A stretch of 17,946 nt of DNA from CAZFNU01 sp964520445 (GCA_964520445.1 CAZFNU010000011.1:1-17946); one strand, 5' to 3'; counted from the first letter of the stretch, positions 7,538-17,136 are shown. Numbers and translations are program-made. The notes: generated by a model from the letters alone, not told the origin.

Positions 7538-8575
7538 CTATACCTCGCTTAAATCAAGAAATTTATCTGTAGTATTTTGTTCGTTCTTTCCCTTTTCATA
7601 TTGGGAAGGCATAAATTTATTTGGTTCTACAGCATGATATCGAACAGGCTCTTTTATGGGAGAAATATCAGGAGTTATCTTTTCTAGTCGTATATTTTTT
7701 GCACTTTGGTCTACTGATTCTCGCACCTCTTTCATTTTCAGAATATCAGGTACTTTTTCTTTTATGATATCGTTTTTTGGTAATTCAGTATCCTTCACTT
7801 CTTCTCCCTTCTGGATAAAACTAGGAGGTTTTTTTATCATAAAAGGAGAATCAAACTCCGAAGATTCTTTTTTTATTTCAGCTGTTTCTGCGGAAGGTAT
7901 ATTGTTTCGTGTGTTATAATTTTGGATTAAAGTATCTATTTTAGATTTAGGATGTTGCAGATTCTGCATAGCATCTAATAATTTATTTGGTTTTTCAGGA
8001 ATAGGGGTCTTCTCTTGTTCTATTGGTTTTTGGATTACAACAACCTCATTAGTTAATTTTGACAAAGGATCGGCTTCTTTTACTATTACAGGAGTAGCGA
8101 TTACATTAGCTGTATTTTGTACTGCTTTTTGAGAAAGATTTCTAATGACCTTTAATATTTCCTCAGTATTGTCTACTGGCTGTTTTTCTGGGGTTATCAA
8201 AGTATTTTCCTCGGTTAACTTTTGTTCTTCCTCTTGGGCCCCTATGGTATTATGTTTTATAACCAATTCTCGTATATGTTGTATATCCTCTTTTAAACCA
8301 TTGAATATAATTTCCCCCAATTTTTTGAAAGCGAAATCTACAGAATTATCTGGTAAGTTAAAAATATTTTTCAAATTATCTTTTAATTCTTCAAAATCAT
8401 TAATCCCCATTAAAACATTAGAAACTTCATTAAATAACTGAGTAATTTTTTCTTCATCAAAACCCAAAAGAATAGCCAAGTTTTTAATCTTCGCATTTTT
8501 TTCATCATCTAACATGGCATCCCCAATTTCCTGGGAAAGGTTTTGGAGAATAAAATGTATATCTATATTTTTCAT
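7538..8575 (-). CDS. Unknown soluble protein of the T4SS operon
   Basis: A 345-aa protein without signal peptide or membrane segment. Residues 1-115 look like an all-helical folded domain (MKNIDIHFILQNLSQEIGD, LAILLGFDEEKITQLFNE, FKKLGEIIFNGL). The remainder is low in hydrophobics and rich in Lys, Glu and Pro (TPIPEKPNKLLDAMQ, IPSAETAEIKKESSE), so probably a long disordered tail. I recognise no family. It lies between the VirB6 and PrgI genes, so it may be a cytoplasmic adaptor or substrate of the system; this is only positional inference. It has no Trp and ends on TAG, one of three TAG stops here. An in-frame TGA just upstream of the ATG lies in the leader. Confidence 0.75.
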   Translation of the reverse strand: MKNIDIHFILQNLSQEIGDAMLDDEKNAKIKNLAILLGFDEEKITQLFNEVSNVLMGINDFEELKDNLKNIFNLPDNSVDFAFKKLGEIIFNGLKEDIQHIRELVIKHNTIGAQEEEQKLTEENTLITPEKQPVDNTEEILKVIRNLSQKAVQNTANVIATPVIVKEADPLSKLTNEVVVIQKPIEQEKTPIPEKPNKLLDAMQNLQHPKSKIDTLIQNYNTRNNIPSAETAEIKKESSEFDSPFMIKKPPSFIQKGEEVKDTELPKNDIIKEKVPDILKMKEVRESVDQSAKNIRLEKITPDISPIKEPVRYHAVEPNKFMPSQYEKGKNEQNTTDKFLDLSEV

Positions 8576-8603
8576 TCAGAGATTTTAACCTTATTATTAT
8601 ATA

Positions 8604-11600
8604 TTAAACAAATGCATCATATATGCTTTGATTAAACTTATCTTCCTCATCAAAATCCTTTCTATCTTTAGTGTTTTCAATATTTAGATTTTGGAAAATA
8701 GTAGTTAATGTCTTCGGAGGGGTCATTTTTTTACATTCTTCAGATATTTGTTTCAGAATTGCCGTTCTATCTGCTAAAGCAATGTTTTTTACAACAAATT
8801 TTAATTGGTCCGGAGCTAAGTTAGGGGCAATATTAGACATTACAACAGTTAAAACGTTATTAGGTAAAGTCTGGGTTCCACCAATAGTAACGCTAGCTTT
8901 TTTAAGTTGATCAATAATATTAGGCAAAACATTCACTTTGTTTTTGATAACATCAGTTAGGTCACTTTCTATTTGCTTTCGCTGGGTATCTCAAGCAACA
9001 CTGTTTGGAGCGTTTACATTAGATTGATTTTTTAAATTTATAACTTTTTCCGTCAGTTTTAAGAAGTTTTGTTCGTTTTGAGGCAAAGCTTTTTCTGCTG
9101 AGGTAAAGAACCCCTTAGTTTTAATTTTAGTTAAGAAACTTTCGAAATTATCCACTTGTGGTTTTCTGAAGTCTTGATTATCATTAGCATCTTTTAATTC
9201 CCTTAATATTTCTGATAATAATTGAGTTGCTTGGCCTTGATTAGTTAAATTACTATCAACCATATTATTAAAAGTATCAAAAGGTAAATTAACTTTATTT
9301 TTACTTCTTTTTGTACCCTTAATTGCTGCATTTAGTTGTTGTTTGTGTGTACTAGATATATACCCTAAAAGTTGCCCAAAAGTAGTTTCGTTAGCAAGAC
9401 TTTTAAGTCCAGGGCCTTTAAATGCCTGGAAAATATCCATATTCATTCCTGCGTTACTTAACGCGGTATTTCACATATCTATTAAAGCATCTTTATCTTG
9501 AATCTTTGATTTTTTAAATACTGTTCTTAGCCTTTCATCGCTACTTTTAATAGCATCAATGTAAGTTGGTAAACCAGATTTTATCAATAATTCTCCATTC
9601 TCATCACGGCTGTTTTCTAAGAAAGCAAATAAAGATTTTTGATTTGTTAAATTTAGTTTTTCTTTGTCACTACCAAACTCTAACAAAACTTTTTTCACAG
9701 AATTACTATCATATAAAGCATTACCATTGGCATCCTTTAACTCATTCCCATTAGCATCACGAGCTTTATCAAATTTCAAGTAAGGTAAGAATTTCTGGAT
9801 ATCACTAGAAATACTTTCATTCTCAAATTGTTTTAATCCTTGGATTTCTGCTAGATCTTTTAAAAAATCAGGGTAAAATTTAATAATATCATCTAGCTGG
9901 AAATCATTAGCTTGGATGCCTTTTATAATTTTCCCAAAAGCTCCTAATGCCGCAGCTTTATCTGCTGTTAAAGGACTCTTACTACGATATAAGTTTTGGG
10001 CTTCTCTGGCTATCACACTTGGGGCTTGATCATCCAAGTCACTAGCCAGTTGTCCTCCTCGTTTAATATCCTCTTGGGTGGTAGACTTGGCCATTTTATT
10101 CAAACGTACACCAAGACCAGATATCCAAGAATTTTTATTCTTCGTTAATTCTTCAGACATAGTTCTGAAACCTTCTGATTTGAAAACTCTTTTCTTCCCT
10201 TCTTTTCAAGTTGTCCCAGCAACACCAACTACTGCACCTGTTACGAGGTTCTTAACGCCCGTTGTCATTTTACCTACATTTTCTACATTTAAAGCAGAGG
10301 CTGCTGCTAACATTGCTTGGCCTAAAATAACAATCATCACAGAATACCCTATTACAGTGGCAATTCCATCATTACTCCCGTTATTATTTATTGTCGAGTT
10401 AGCTGTAATAGCGATTTGATTCATAAGTCTTAAAATAAAAAACATAGCTGCACATAATGCTGGTAAACTAATTAATAAAGCAGAAAAACGTTTTCATCAT
10501 TCATTAAAATATCCTCTAGTTTGTGGTAAAACAAATAAAACCATAGCTACTGGAGAAAGGATACTTAAAAATCATAAAGTTAAAATACGAACTAAAACAT
10601 AAATTAATAAACCAATTATTTGCCCGCATAAAACTATAGCTACTATTAATCCCAAAATACTGCTTACAGTAATTCCTAGAGCTAATCCTTGTTTAAGCCC
10701 TAAAGCATTAGAAACTCCACCTGTAATCCAATTACTCGCAGTATTTCCTAATCCAGGCACAGCTAGTCTTAAAGGCCAAAGAGCAGTCTTAAGAGGATTT
10801 ACAACAACAGTTTGCAAAAAATTCTGTCAGAAAGATTGGTGAGGGATAAAGATATGTGAAACATTATGAATAGTAGTTACTAAAGTGCATTCTAGATTTT
10901 CTATACCTCCGTTATGCAAAAAGAAAACAGTGAAATAATTTGAAATGTCTATTAGCATCCCACACATTACCAGAGAAAAATTAACTAATAAAGCAACTAC
11001 TACTAAATAAATTAAAGCTTGATAACTACCAAATTCATTTCTCCTTAACATGATACTTAATGCTATAACAAATATCAACAACATAATCAAAATGTTAGCT
11101 ACATCTCTCATTAATTCCCAAGATTCAACTACAAACTGATTCCCAATTGTATATCCACTATACCCACTATTAGCTTTCAGTTTTCCTATAAAACTGAGCA
11201 TAGTTGCTTGATTGTTAGGCATAATAAATAATTGTAATGTTCTAGTAGCAATCTTAATAACAAATACAAGTATACTCTTTAAAAGATTAGGCAAAACAGC
11301 TAATAAATTATCAATGGGACTATTAATTAAGGATCAAAAACTTATCTTAGGTATATCTCTATCTATAGGACATCTATCTATTTCATTACCATTTTTCTGT
11401 GTTTCAGCAGGATCAATAGGTTCTGTAATACTTAAAAAAGCCAAACATCCTCTTGTGGCATCATTTGCATTTAAAGAATCTACTTTATCATGATATTCTT
11501 CATAAGATAATTCTTCCAAAGAAGTACAAGCAAAACTGATAGTCTGTGCTTGGTCATACAAAGTTTCCTCGCTAGCAGTGCTAATTTTCTTTTTTCATTC

Positions 11601-11837
11601 ATTTAAAGTTTTAGATCTTTCAGAATAGGTGCTTCCTAGGTTTTCATTATCTGCTGTACAATTTTCTGCATAGAAAGCAATACAACTAGAATTAGTTATA
11701 GCTGTTTTATAACTATCTATATCAACAGTATAAGCCTTAGCAATGTTCCCTAAGGAAAAATATGGCAAAATCATTGTTCCTAATAACAGAACAACAATCA
11801 ATTTTGTTCAATTTTTGAAGATTTTTTGAAAACCCAT
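8604..11837 (-). CDS. Large VirB6/TrbL-like T4SS inner-membrane protein with long C-terminal extension
   Basis: A single 1077-aa reading frame that standard decoding would cut into eight or nine pieces. All pieces share one frame, joined by ten UGA codons (residues 10, 81, 168, 337, 422, 447, 448, 544, 789, 949). A signal peptide (about 1-35, ending NIAKA) leads to an extracytoplasmic Cys-containing segment (36-180). The VirB6/TrbL core follows with hydrophobic helices near 186-205, 246-264, 272-302, 386-420, 423-437, 451-475 and 490-515. It contains SPVAMVLFVLPQTRGYF and NEWWKRF, whose WW pair is UGA-UGA. Residues about 520-1077 are hydrophilic and mostly helical, with a short DANGN repeat near 9720-9775. 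VirB6 forms the inner-membrane channel of T4SS. The C-terminal half matches nothing I know. It ends on TAA. Confidence 0.88.
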
Positions 11838-11847
11838 ACTGTTTTAT

Positions 11848-11864
11848 ATTATACTCTAAGTATA
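11848..11864 (-). promoter_or_regulatory. -10 element overlapping a small dyad in front of the VirB6-like gene
   Basis: On the minus strand a perfect TATAAT (11848-11853) lies 10 nt before the ATG, so a transcript from it would have almost no leader. It overlaps the inverted repeat TATACT-CTA-AGTATA (11850-11864), a possible operator. No convincing -35 is visible. AT-richness makes both matches possible by chance. Confidence 0.3.
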
Positions 11865-11903
11865 CAATATTTTAATCTAAAAGTAAAGGTCTTTAACTCT
11901 TTT

Positions 11904-11912
11904 TTATCCACA
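11904..11912 (+). promoter_or_regulatory. Isolated perfect DnaA-box 9-mer
   Basis: TTATCCACA lies immediately beyond the stop codon of the LysM-M23 gene. It matches the DnaA consensus exactly, better than any site at the origin. It is a single site about 10.8 kb away, and one chance match in a window of this size is not surprising. Confidence 0.2.
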
Positions 11913-11913
11913 G

Positions 11914-13146
11914 CTACTTTACAAAAGGATTTGTTGCCCCTCTAACCTCAAAATGTAAATGACATCCAGTAGATTGTCCTGTGTTACCCATTTTCCCTAT
12001 AAAACTACCTTGTTTCACACTAGCCCCTTTTTCTATATTAACACTGCTTAAATGGGCATATAAAGTCATAGCCCCACTAGGATGCTGTATTTTAATGCTA
12101 CTACCATATCCTCCATTTCAACCACTCATAACGGTTTCTATGACAATCCCATCAGCAGCAGCATAAATAGGCGTACCACAAGCATTAGCAATATCCACGG
12201 CATTGTTATTATGCAATACTCCTCAATTTCAACCTGTAGTTGGATAAATGAAATACCCAGAAGATGATCCAGTATTAGTTTGAGTAACTGTCTGCCCAGT
12301 AACAGCAGTTGAGACTGGTGTATCTTTTGCTCCTGGTAAAACAAGTTTGTCTCCCACTTTAATATATTTTTCATTAATTCCATTGTATTCTATAATACTA
12401 GAAACTGATACTTTATATTTTGTAGCAATCTTTCCTAAAGTATCCCCTTTCTGCACTGTATAATATACTCCACTAACAGGCAAGATAATCAATTCTTTTC
12501 CTACTTGCAAAACATTTTTAGATAGACGATTAGCTACTTTAATTGTATCAATACTAATACCGAATTGTTTAGCGATTTTATCTAATGTATCCCCCTCTTT
12601 AACTATATATGACATTAACTGGCTTCTCTCTGTTGTCCCTTGGATAATCCCTTCTGTAATATTTTGTGATCCAAAAACAAATTCCCCGTCTTCTATAAAA
12701 TAGATGTTCAAAAAATCTTCTGGTTTTTGGGCTTTAACTAAATTATCATAATAATTTTGGCACGTTAAAGATGCATCAGAAAGAGTTTGTTCACAATTCA
12801 AAGTTTCTCTTGGTCCAGATTCAGAAATTAATTCATTAGCCGCCCTTAGAACATTTGCTTGTTCTGTAAGAGGAAGAATATTGCTTTTTAATCCCGTACT
12901 TGCCGACAACAATAAAGATAAAATTAGAGTGAGAAAAACAATAGCACCCAAAGTAACATACTGTTCTTTTAATCTAATTTTTAATTTATATTTAAATAAA
13001 AGATTTAGTAAGGGTATTTTTTGAAAAACCAAAAAAACCACCCTACCCAATGTGGTTAAAGTATTCTTGGCTTTTAGGCTAAATCTTTGTATTTTGTTGG
13101 AAAATTTGATAGTATACTGATAGAAGCTAAAGAAGGTCTTATACAT
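11914..13146 (-). CDS. LysM-M23 peptidoglycan endopeptidase, membrane-anchored, first gene of the T4SS operon
   Basis: A 410-aa murein hydrolase. A basic, Phe-rich N-terminus leads to one membrane helix (about 65-85, LGAIVFLTLILSLLLSAST), then a linker. Two LysM domains follow: 179-223 (YIVKEGDTLDKIAKQFGIS) and 228-271 (YYTVQKGDTLGKIATKYKVS). A Thr/Ser linker leads to an M23/LytM peptidase (about 298-408). The peptidase has GWNWG-LH312-NNNAVD318, a gapped form of the first zinc motif, then YAHLS and H396-L-H398. W306, W308 and the Trp of SGWNGGYG (12118-12120) are UGA. Standard decoding would stop before the catalytic domain. It probably opens peptidoglycan for the secretion channel, as VirB1-type lysozymes do in other systems. 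It ends on TAG. Confidence 0.92.
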
Positions 13147-13150
13147 TAGT

Positions 13151-13179
13151 TTGTTTAATATTATGCTTCCATTATATCA
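13151..13179. promoter_or_regulatory. Overlapping divergent promoters: ksgA (+) and T4SS operon (-)
   Basis: The 63-bp gap serves both genes. On the plus strand, TTGTTT (13151-13156), a 16-bp spacer and TATATC (13173-13178) give a start near 13185. On the minus strand, an extended -10, TGA-TATAAT (13171-13179), gives a start near 13164. The two -10 elements overlap, so the polymerases would exclude each other and link the two transcription units. Confidence 0.5.
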
Positions 13180-13209
13180 CATTTTTTAATTTTTTTCTAG
13201 TCTTACACT

Positions 13210-13992
13210 ATGAAACAACTAAAAGCCCTGGGCCAGGTATTTTTGGAGGATAAGGCCTATTTAAATGATATTTTAGACGCTGCTTTGGTTAATCCTAAAG
13301 ACCAAGTATTAGAAGTTGGTCCTGGACAAGGAGTTTTAACTAATGCTCTACTCGAAGTCGGGGCGAATGTTTTGGCAATTGAAAAAGACCCCAGAATGGT
13401 AACTTTTTTAAAGCAGAATATAAAAAATGATAAAATCCAAATAATAGAAGGAGATATCAGAAATATATACCCAGCAATAATTAAAGACATAGCAATACCA
13501 TTTAAAATAGTCGCTAACATCCCGTATTATTTAACATCTTTTCTTTTAAGGACGATATTAGAAAATACCCCAACCCCAAAAAATTGTGTTTTGATGATTC
13601 AACAAGAAGTAGCAGAACGTTTAATAGCCAAACATAATAAAGAAAGTCTCCTTTCCATATCTGTAAAATATTATGGACAAGTAGAATATATTAAAAAAGT
13701 TCCCCGTACTGCATTTAAACCTCAACCTAAAGTAGATTCTGCTATTGTCAGAATCATACCAAACAATAATAAAAAAGAAGCAAAAGAATTTACTGATAAA
13801 TTTTTTCAAGTTCTTAAAGTAGGTTTTTCTCATCCTCGTAAATTTGTCCTTTCTAATCTTAAATACGGATTTTCGCAAAACAAAGATATATTTGAAAAGA
13901 TATTTAAAGAATTAGATATAGGTGCGAAACTAAGACCAGAAAACCTTACTATTCAAAACTGAACTGAGATAACAAAAAAACTCTTGCGATAA
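13210..13992 (+). CDS. rsmA: 16S rRNA dimethyladenosine transferase RsmA/KsgA
   Basis: A 260-aa enzyme that dimethylates two adjacent adenosines of the 3'-terminal 16S helix late in 30S maturation, using S-adenosylmethionine. It shows LGQVFLED (substrate entry), the SAM motif EVGPGQGVLT, the acidic strand AIEKDPRM, EGDIRN, the catalytic NIPYYLTS and KPQPKVDSAIVRI. The C-terminal helical domain ends RPENLTIQN-W-TEITKKLLR, where W is UGA (13960-13962); RsmA proteins commonly have an aromatic residue after this RPE-L motif. Without recoding the last ten residues are lost. The TAA stop is the loop of the terminator. It runs divergently from the T4SS operon and convergently with pnp. Confidence 0.95.
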
Positions 13993-14006
13993 TCGCAAGA
14001 GTTTTT
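13976..14006. terminator. Bidirectional terminator whose loop is the ksgA stop codon
   Basis: The arms CTCTTGCGA (13981-13989) and TCGCAAGAG (13993-14001) are perfectly complementary, with loop TAA (13990-13992), the ksgA stop. A5/T5 flanks extend the stem and give the T-run on both strands. It therefore serves ksgA and, from the other side, pnp, whose stop lies at 14009-14011. Confidence 0.9.
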
Positions 14007-14008
14007 CT

Positions 14009-16186
14009 TTATCGATAGTCTCTAAATCCTGGTCTTTTATTTCTGAATCCTCCTCTTTCAAATTTGGGTCTTTCCTGTCTTGGTGCGTCAGGGTGTGTAA
14101 TGTCTCTTAGTGACAAAGATATTTTTCCATTCTCTACACTTTTAACTTTTAATTTTAACTTATCTCCTAATTTAACCACGTCTTCTACTTTTTCTACTCT
14201 TTCTGGTTTTAATTCAGAGATATGTAATAAACCTGATTGATAAGCGCCCAAATCAATAATAGCTCCGAAGTCTTTAATTTCCATTACTGTTCCTTCAACA
14301 ATTTCTCCTTCTTCAAATTTCTTTACAATACCCTCTACAATTCCTTTAGCTTTCTCAATAGATTCTTTATCTAGGCCTGTGATATACACAGTACCATCGT
14401 CGTCAAAATTAATTTCTGTTCCAGTTTCTTCGGTTATTTTATTAATCATTTTTCCTCCACTTCCAATCACCTCTCCAATTTTAGTTTGGTCAATCATAAA
14501 AGTAACAATCTTTGGAGCATATTTAGAAACTTCTTTTCTAGGTTCTGATATCACTTCATTGATTTTATCTAGTAAGAACAATCTGGCTTCTTTAGCTTGT
14601 TCTAGGGCCTCTTTTAGTATTTTAGGAGTAACTCCGTCAATTTTAACATCCATTTGTAAGGCCGTAACCCCTTCTTTACTGCCCGTTACTTTAAAATCCA
14701 TATCTCCATAATGATCTTCCGGACCCTGGATATCAGTAAGTATTTGGTATTTATCTTGGTGTGATATAATACCCATAGCAATACCAGCTATAGGGGCTAC
14801 AATGGGCACTCCAGAGGACATTAATGATAAAGTAGATCCACAAGTAGAAGCCATGGAAGAAGAGCCGTTAGAAGACAATACCTCACTTACTACCCTAATA
14901 GTGTAAGGAAAAGATGATTTGTTGGGTATTACTTGCCTTAGAGCTTTTTCTGCTAATGCTCCATGCCCAATTTCTCTCCTATTCTGCCCTCCTCTGTTTC
15001 TATTTAATTCTCCTACCGAATAACCCGGGAAGTTGTAATGATGCATATATCTTTTTTCTTCAGAGATTTCCATCCCCTGTATAGTCAAAGTTTCTTTAGG
15101 AGCACCCAAAGTAGTTACGGATAACACTTGTGTGTCTCCCCTGACAAACAAAGCAGATCCATGTGTACGCGGTAGTACATCCAACATAATATCAATAGGT
15201 CGTATCTCATTCATTTTTCTCCCATCAGGTCTTTGATTTTTTTCTAAGATATTAGTATGTAATAAATCATTTGTAATTTCTTCTAAACAAAGGTTTAATA
15301 ATTTTAATTTACTTTCTTCAATTCCTTTACTAACTAATTCTTCTTTAAGAGTTTTAGTAAATTCAGAGAGTAAAGAATCTTTTTCTTGTTTTGTTTTAGA
15401 GGAATCAAATAAAATTTTTTCTAATCTATCCCCAATGGTATTTTTAATTTCCAAAACTACGTTTTCATCCATTTCTTGTAATGCTAAAACCATTTTCGGT
15501 TTAAAATATTCTTTTGCTATCATTTCTTGGAAATCACATAATTTAGTAATTTCTTTCTGTCCTAATTCAAAAGCTTCTACTATAATATCTTCAGGAATTT
15601 GTTTTCCTTCAGCTTCAATCATATTAATTTTTTCTTTAGTTCCGGAAATCATTAAATCCAAATCAAGAGTAGTGCGTTGTATATAATTAGGATTTATTTG
15701 AAAACCATCTTGTTTACTTCACCCTATACGAATAGCTGATACCGGACCATTCCAAGGAATATTAGAAGTTAGTAATACTAATGAAGCAGCTAATATCCCC
15801 ACAACATCTGGATCATTAGCTTCGTCAATAGATAAGCAAGTAATTATTACTTGGATATCTCTCCTAATCCTATCATTGAATAAAGGTCTTAAGGTTCTAT
15901 CAATTAATCTTCCTGTTAAAACAGCGTTTTCTGTAGGGCGAGATTCTCGTCTTACAAATCTAGACCCATAGATCTTTCCTGCTGCATAATATTTTTCCTC
16001 ATAATCTACTGTTAAGGGCATAAAATCAGAATCTAATTTGTCTTCTTTACCCGCTACAACAGTAGCTAAAACCAAGGTATCCCCTACTTGGGCTAATAAT
16101 GATCCATTAGCCATCTTGGCAATACTAGAGAATTTTACTTTTACATCAACTCCGTTTATTTTCGTATCAAATTCTTTAAAATTCAT
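14009..16186 (-). CDS. pnp: Polyribonucleotide nucleotidyltransferase (PNPase)
   Basis: A 725-aa phosphorolytic 3'-5' exoribonuclease. The first RNase PH domain (about 1-145) has DYEEKYYAAGKIYGSRFVRR and RPLF. UGA at codon 156 (15719-15721) joins it to the helical linker. The second RNase PH domain starts near 319 (RPDGRKMNEIRP) and contains FVRGDTQ, NFPGYSVGE and the catalytic DIQGPEDHYGDMDFKVTGS near 485-503. A KH domain (VIGSGGKMI, about 574) and an S1 domain (about 628-695, GTVMEIKDFGAIIDL) follow. The short tail is Arg/Gly-rich (RGGFRNKRPGFRDYR). Domain order and length are standard for bacteria. It is last in the rpsO-NYN-pnp operon. A long hairpin precedes it, reminiscent of PNPase autoregulation elsewhere. 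Confidence 0.96.
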
Positions 16187-16218
16187 ATATCAAAATTTAA
16201 GTTTTTATTAAACTTTCT

Positions 16219-16308
16219 GGTTATTATGACAATGTAATGACGAAAAAATATATTTAAAATTTAAAGGTATTTTTTCGTCACTCATTGCATTGTTAAACCA
16301 TAATAACC
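16219..16308. repeat. Long bulged inverted repeat (hairpin) upstream of pnp
   Basis: Left arm 16219-16250 pairs with right arm 16268-16308 around a 17-nt AT-rich loop. About 32 base pairs form in three blocks: GGTTATTATG with its complement, ACAATG(T/C)AATGA, and CGAAAAAATA. They are interrupted only by a 4-nt bulge (16281-16284) and a 5-nt bulge (16294-16298), both in the right arm. The outer end abuts the NYN stop codon, and the inner side is 32 nt before the pnp ATG. In the operon mRNA this would be a stable leader hairpin. It could also be a miniature element. Confidence 0.8.
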
Positions 16309-16868
16309 TATTTCTTATTCGACTTTAACTTTGTTCTTTTAAATCTATTTTTTTTGTTATTATCATGAACAGGTATTAAATATTGGTTTGGATGTTCTGA
16401 AATATCTACAAAATCATCTGCAATCTCTTTTAATTTCCCATTAGTGGTTTGTCCTAATCCAACAACTTCAACCTGTTTTCCTAAAGCCTGTAGATATTGT
16501 ACTAAAGGAATAAAATCTCCATCTCCTGAACATAACACAATAGTATCTAAAGTAGGACACATTTTAATTGCATCAACAGCTATCCCTACATCTCAATCTG
16601 CTTTTTTAGTTCCATCAGGGTAAATTTGTAGATCTTTGATTTTCATATCTACTCCTAATCTTTCTAACATATCAAAAAAAGAACTCTCTCCAGTTTCTTC
16701 TGCTTTTGCAGCATATCCGATAGCCCGGATTAATTGTCTATTATCAAGAGCTCTTTCTAAAACATTTAAAAAATTAATTCTAGCGTTATAAAAATTCTTG
16801 GCTGAGTGATATAGATTAGGTATATCAATAAATATTCCTACTCTTTGAGATGTGTGCTTATTAGCCAT
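16308..16868 (-). CDS. NYN/PIN-like (LabA/DUF88) putative ribonuclease
   Basis: A 186-aa protein of the NYN domain family, PIN-like metal-dependent nucleases thought to act on RNA. Acidic and polar positions are conserved: VGIFIDIPNLYHSAK (D15, N18), WDVGIAVDAI (92-101, D99) and CSGDGDFIPLV (D116, D118). GKQVEVVGLG and a Lys-rich tail follow. W92 of the WDV motif is UGA (16593-16595); without recoding the protein splits in two. It sits 7 nt after rpsO and before pnp, which suggests a role in RNA decay or ribosome-linked RNA processing. It ends on TAG. Confidence 0.88.
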
Positions 16869-16875
16869 AATTAAT

Positions 16876-17136
16876 TTAAATCTTAATATTTTTAACCAAA
16901 GAATTAAATCTCTTGGGGAATTTCTTTTCTAAATAAATTAAAATCTTCTTTCTTTTAGCAATTAATTCCAGTAATCCTCTTTTAGAATCCACGTCCTTAG
17001 GATGAGACTTTAAATGCTTAGCTAATTCTTTAATTCTTTCTGTCAAAACAGCAACTTGGACCTCAGGAGAACCTGTGTCTGTAGTATGTGTTCGATATTT
17101 CTTAATTATCTTAGTCTTTTCGTCTGTTTTAATCAT
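16876..17136 (-). CDS. rpsO: 30S ribosomal protein S15
   Basis: An 86-aa protein of usual S15 length is about 88. It carries the THTTDTGSPEVQVAVLTERI segment and then HLKSHPKDVDSKRGL, which binds the 16S rRNA three-way junction. An LIAKRKKILIYL helix follows. It is a primary binder of 16S rRNA in the 30S platform. It is first in an rpsO-NYN-pnp operon, extending the widespread rpsO-pnp pairing. Transcription probably starts at the promoter 17175-17203. It has no Trp and ends on TAA. Confidence 0.96.
   Translation of the reverse strand: MIKTDEKTKIIKKYRTHTTDTGSPEVQVAVLTERIKELAKHLKSHPKDVDSKRGLLELIAKRKKILIYLEKKFPKRFNSLVKNIKI

Noticed and set aside
9720..9775. DANGN repeat in the VirB6-like tail as a calcium-binding RTX or EF-hand array
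   Set aside because: Only two or three short copies occur, without the glycine-rich nonapeptide periodicity or the helix flanks needed for either fold.
8604..11837. The chain of short same-strand frames as a decayed pseudogene
   Set aside because: All breaks are UGA and never TAA, TAG or frameshift, the frame is constant over 3.2 kb, and the breaks fall at Trp-like positions. Decay would mix stop types and frames.
11904..11912. A second origin or datA-like titration site at the perfect DnaA box
   Set aside because: A single 9-mer with no cluster and no AT-rich element; one such match by chance in about 18 kb of AT-rich DNA is unremarkable. Kept only as a low-confidence site.
12082..12383. 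Extra frames in the M23 region on both strands
   Set aside because: They exist only because UGA breaks the true frame; the recoded LysM-M23 protein covers the region completely.
13257..13878. Minus-strand frames inside rsmA
   Set aside because: They lie wholly opposite a clearly conserved methyltransferase and have no recognisable domain.
16219..16308. Insertion sequence ends or an integron attC site
   Set aside because: There is no transposase, no target duplication visible and no attC core motifs; the structure fits a leader hairpin or miniature repeat better.
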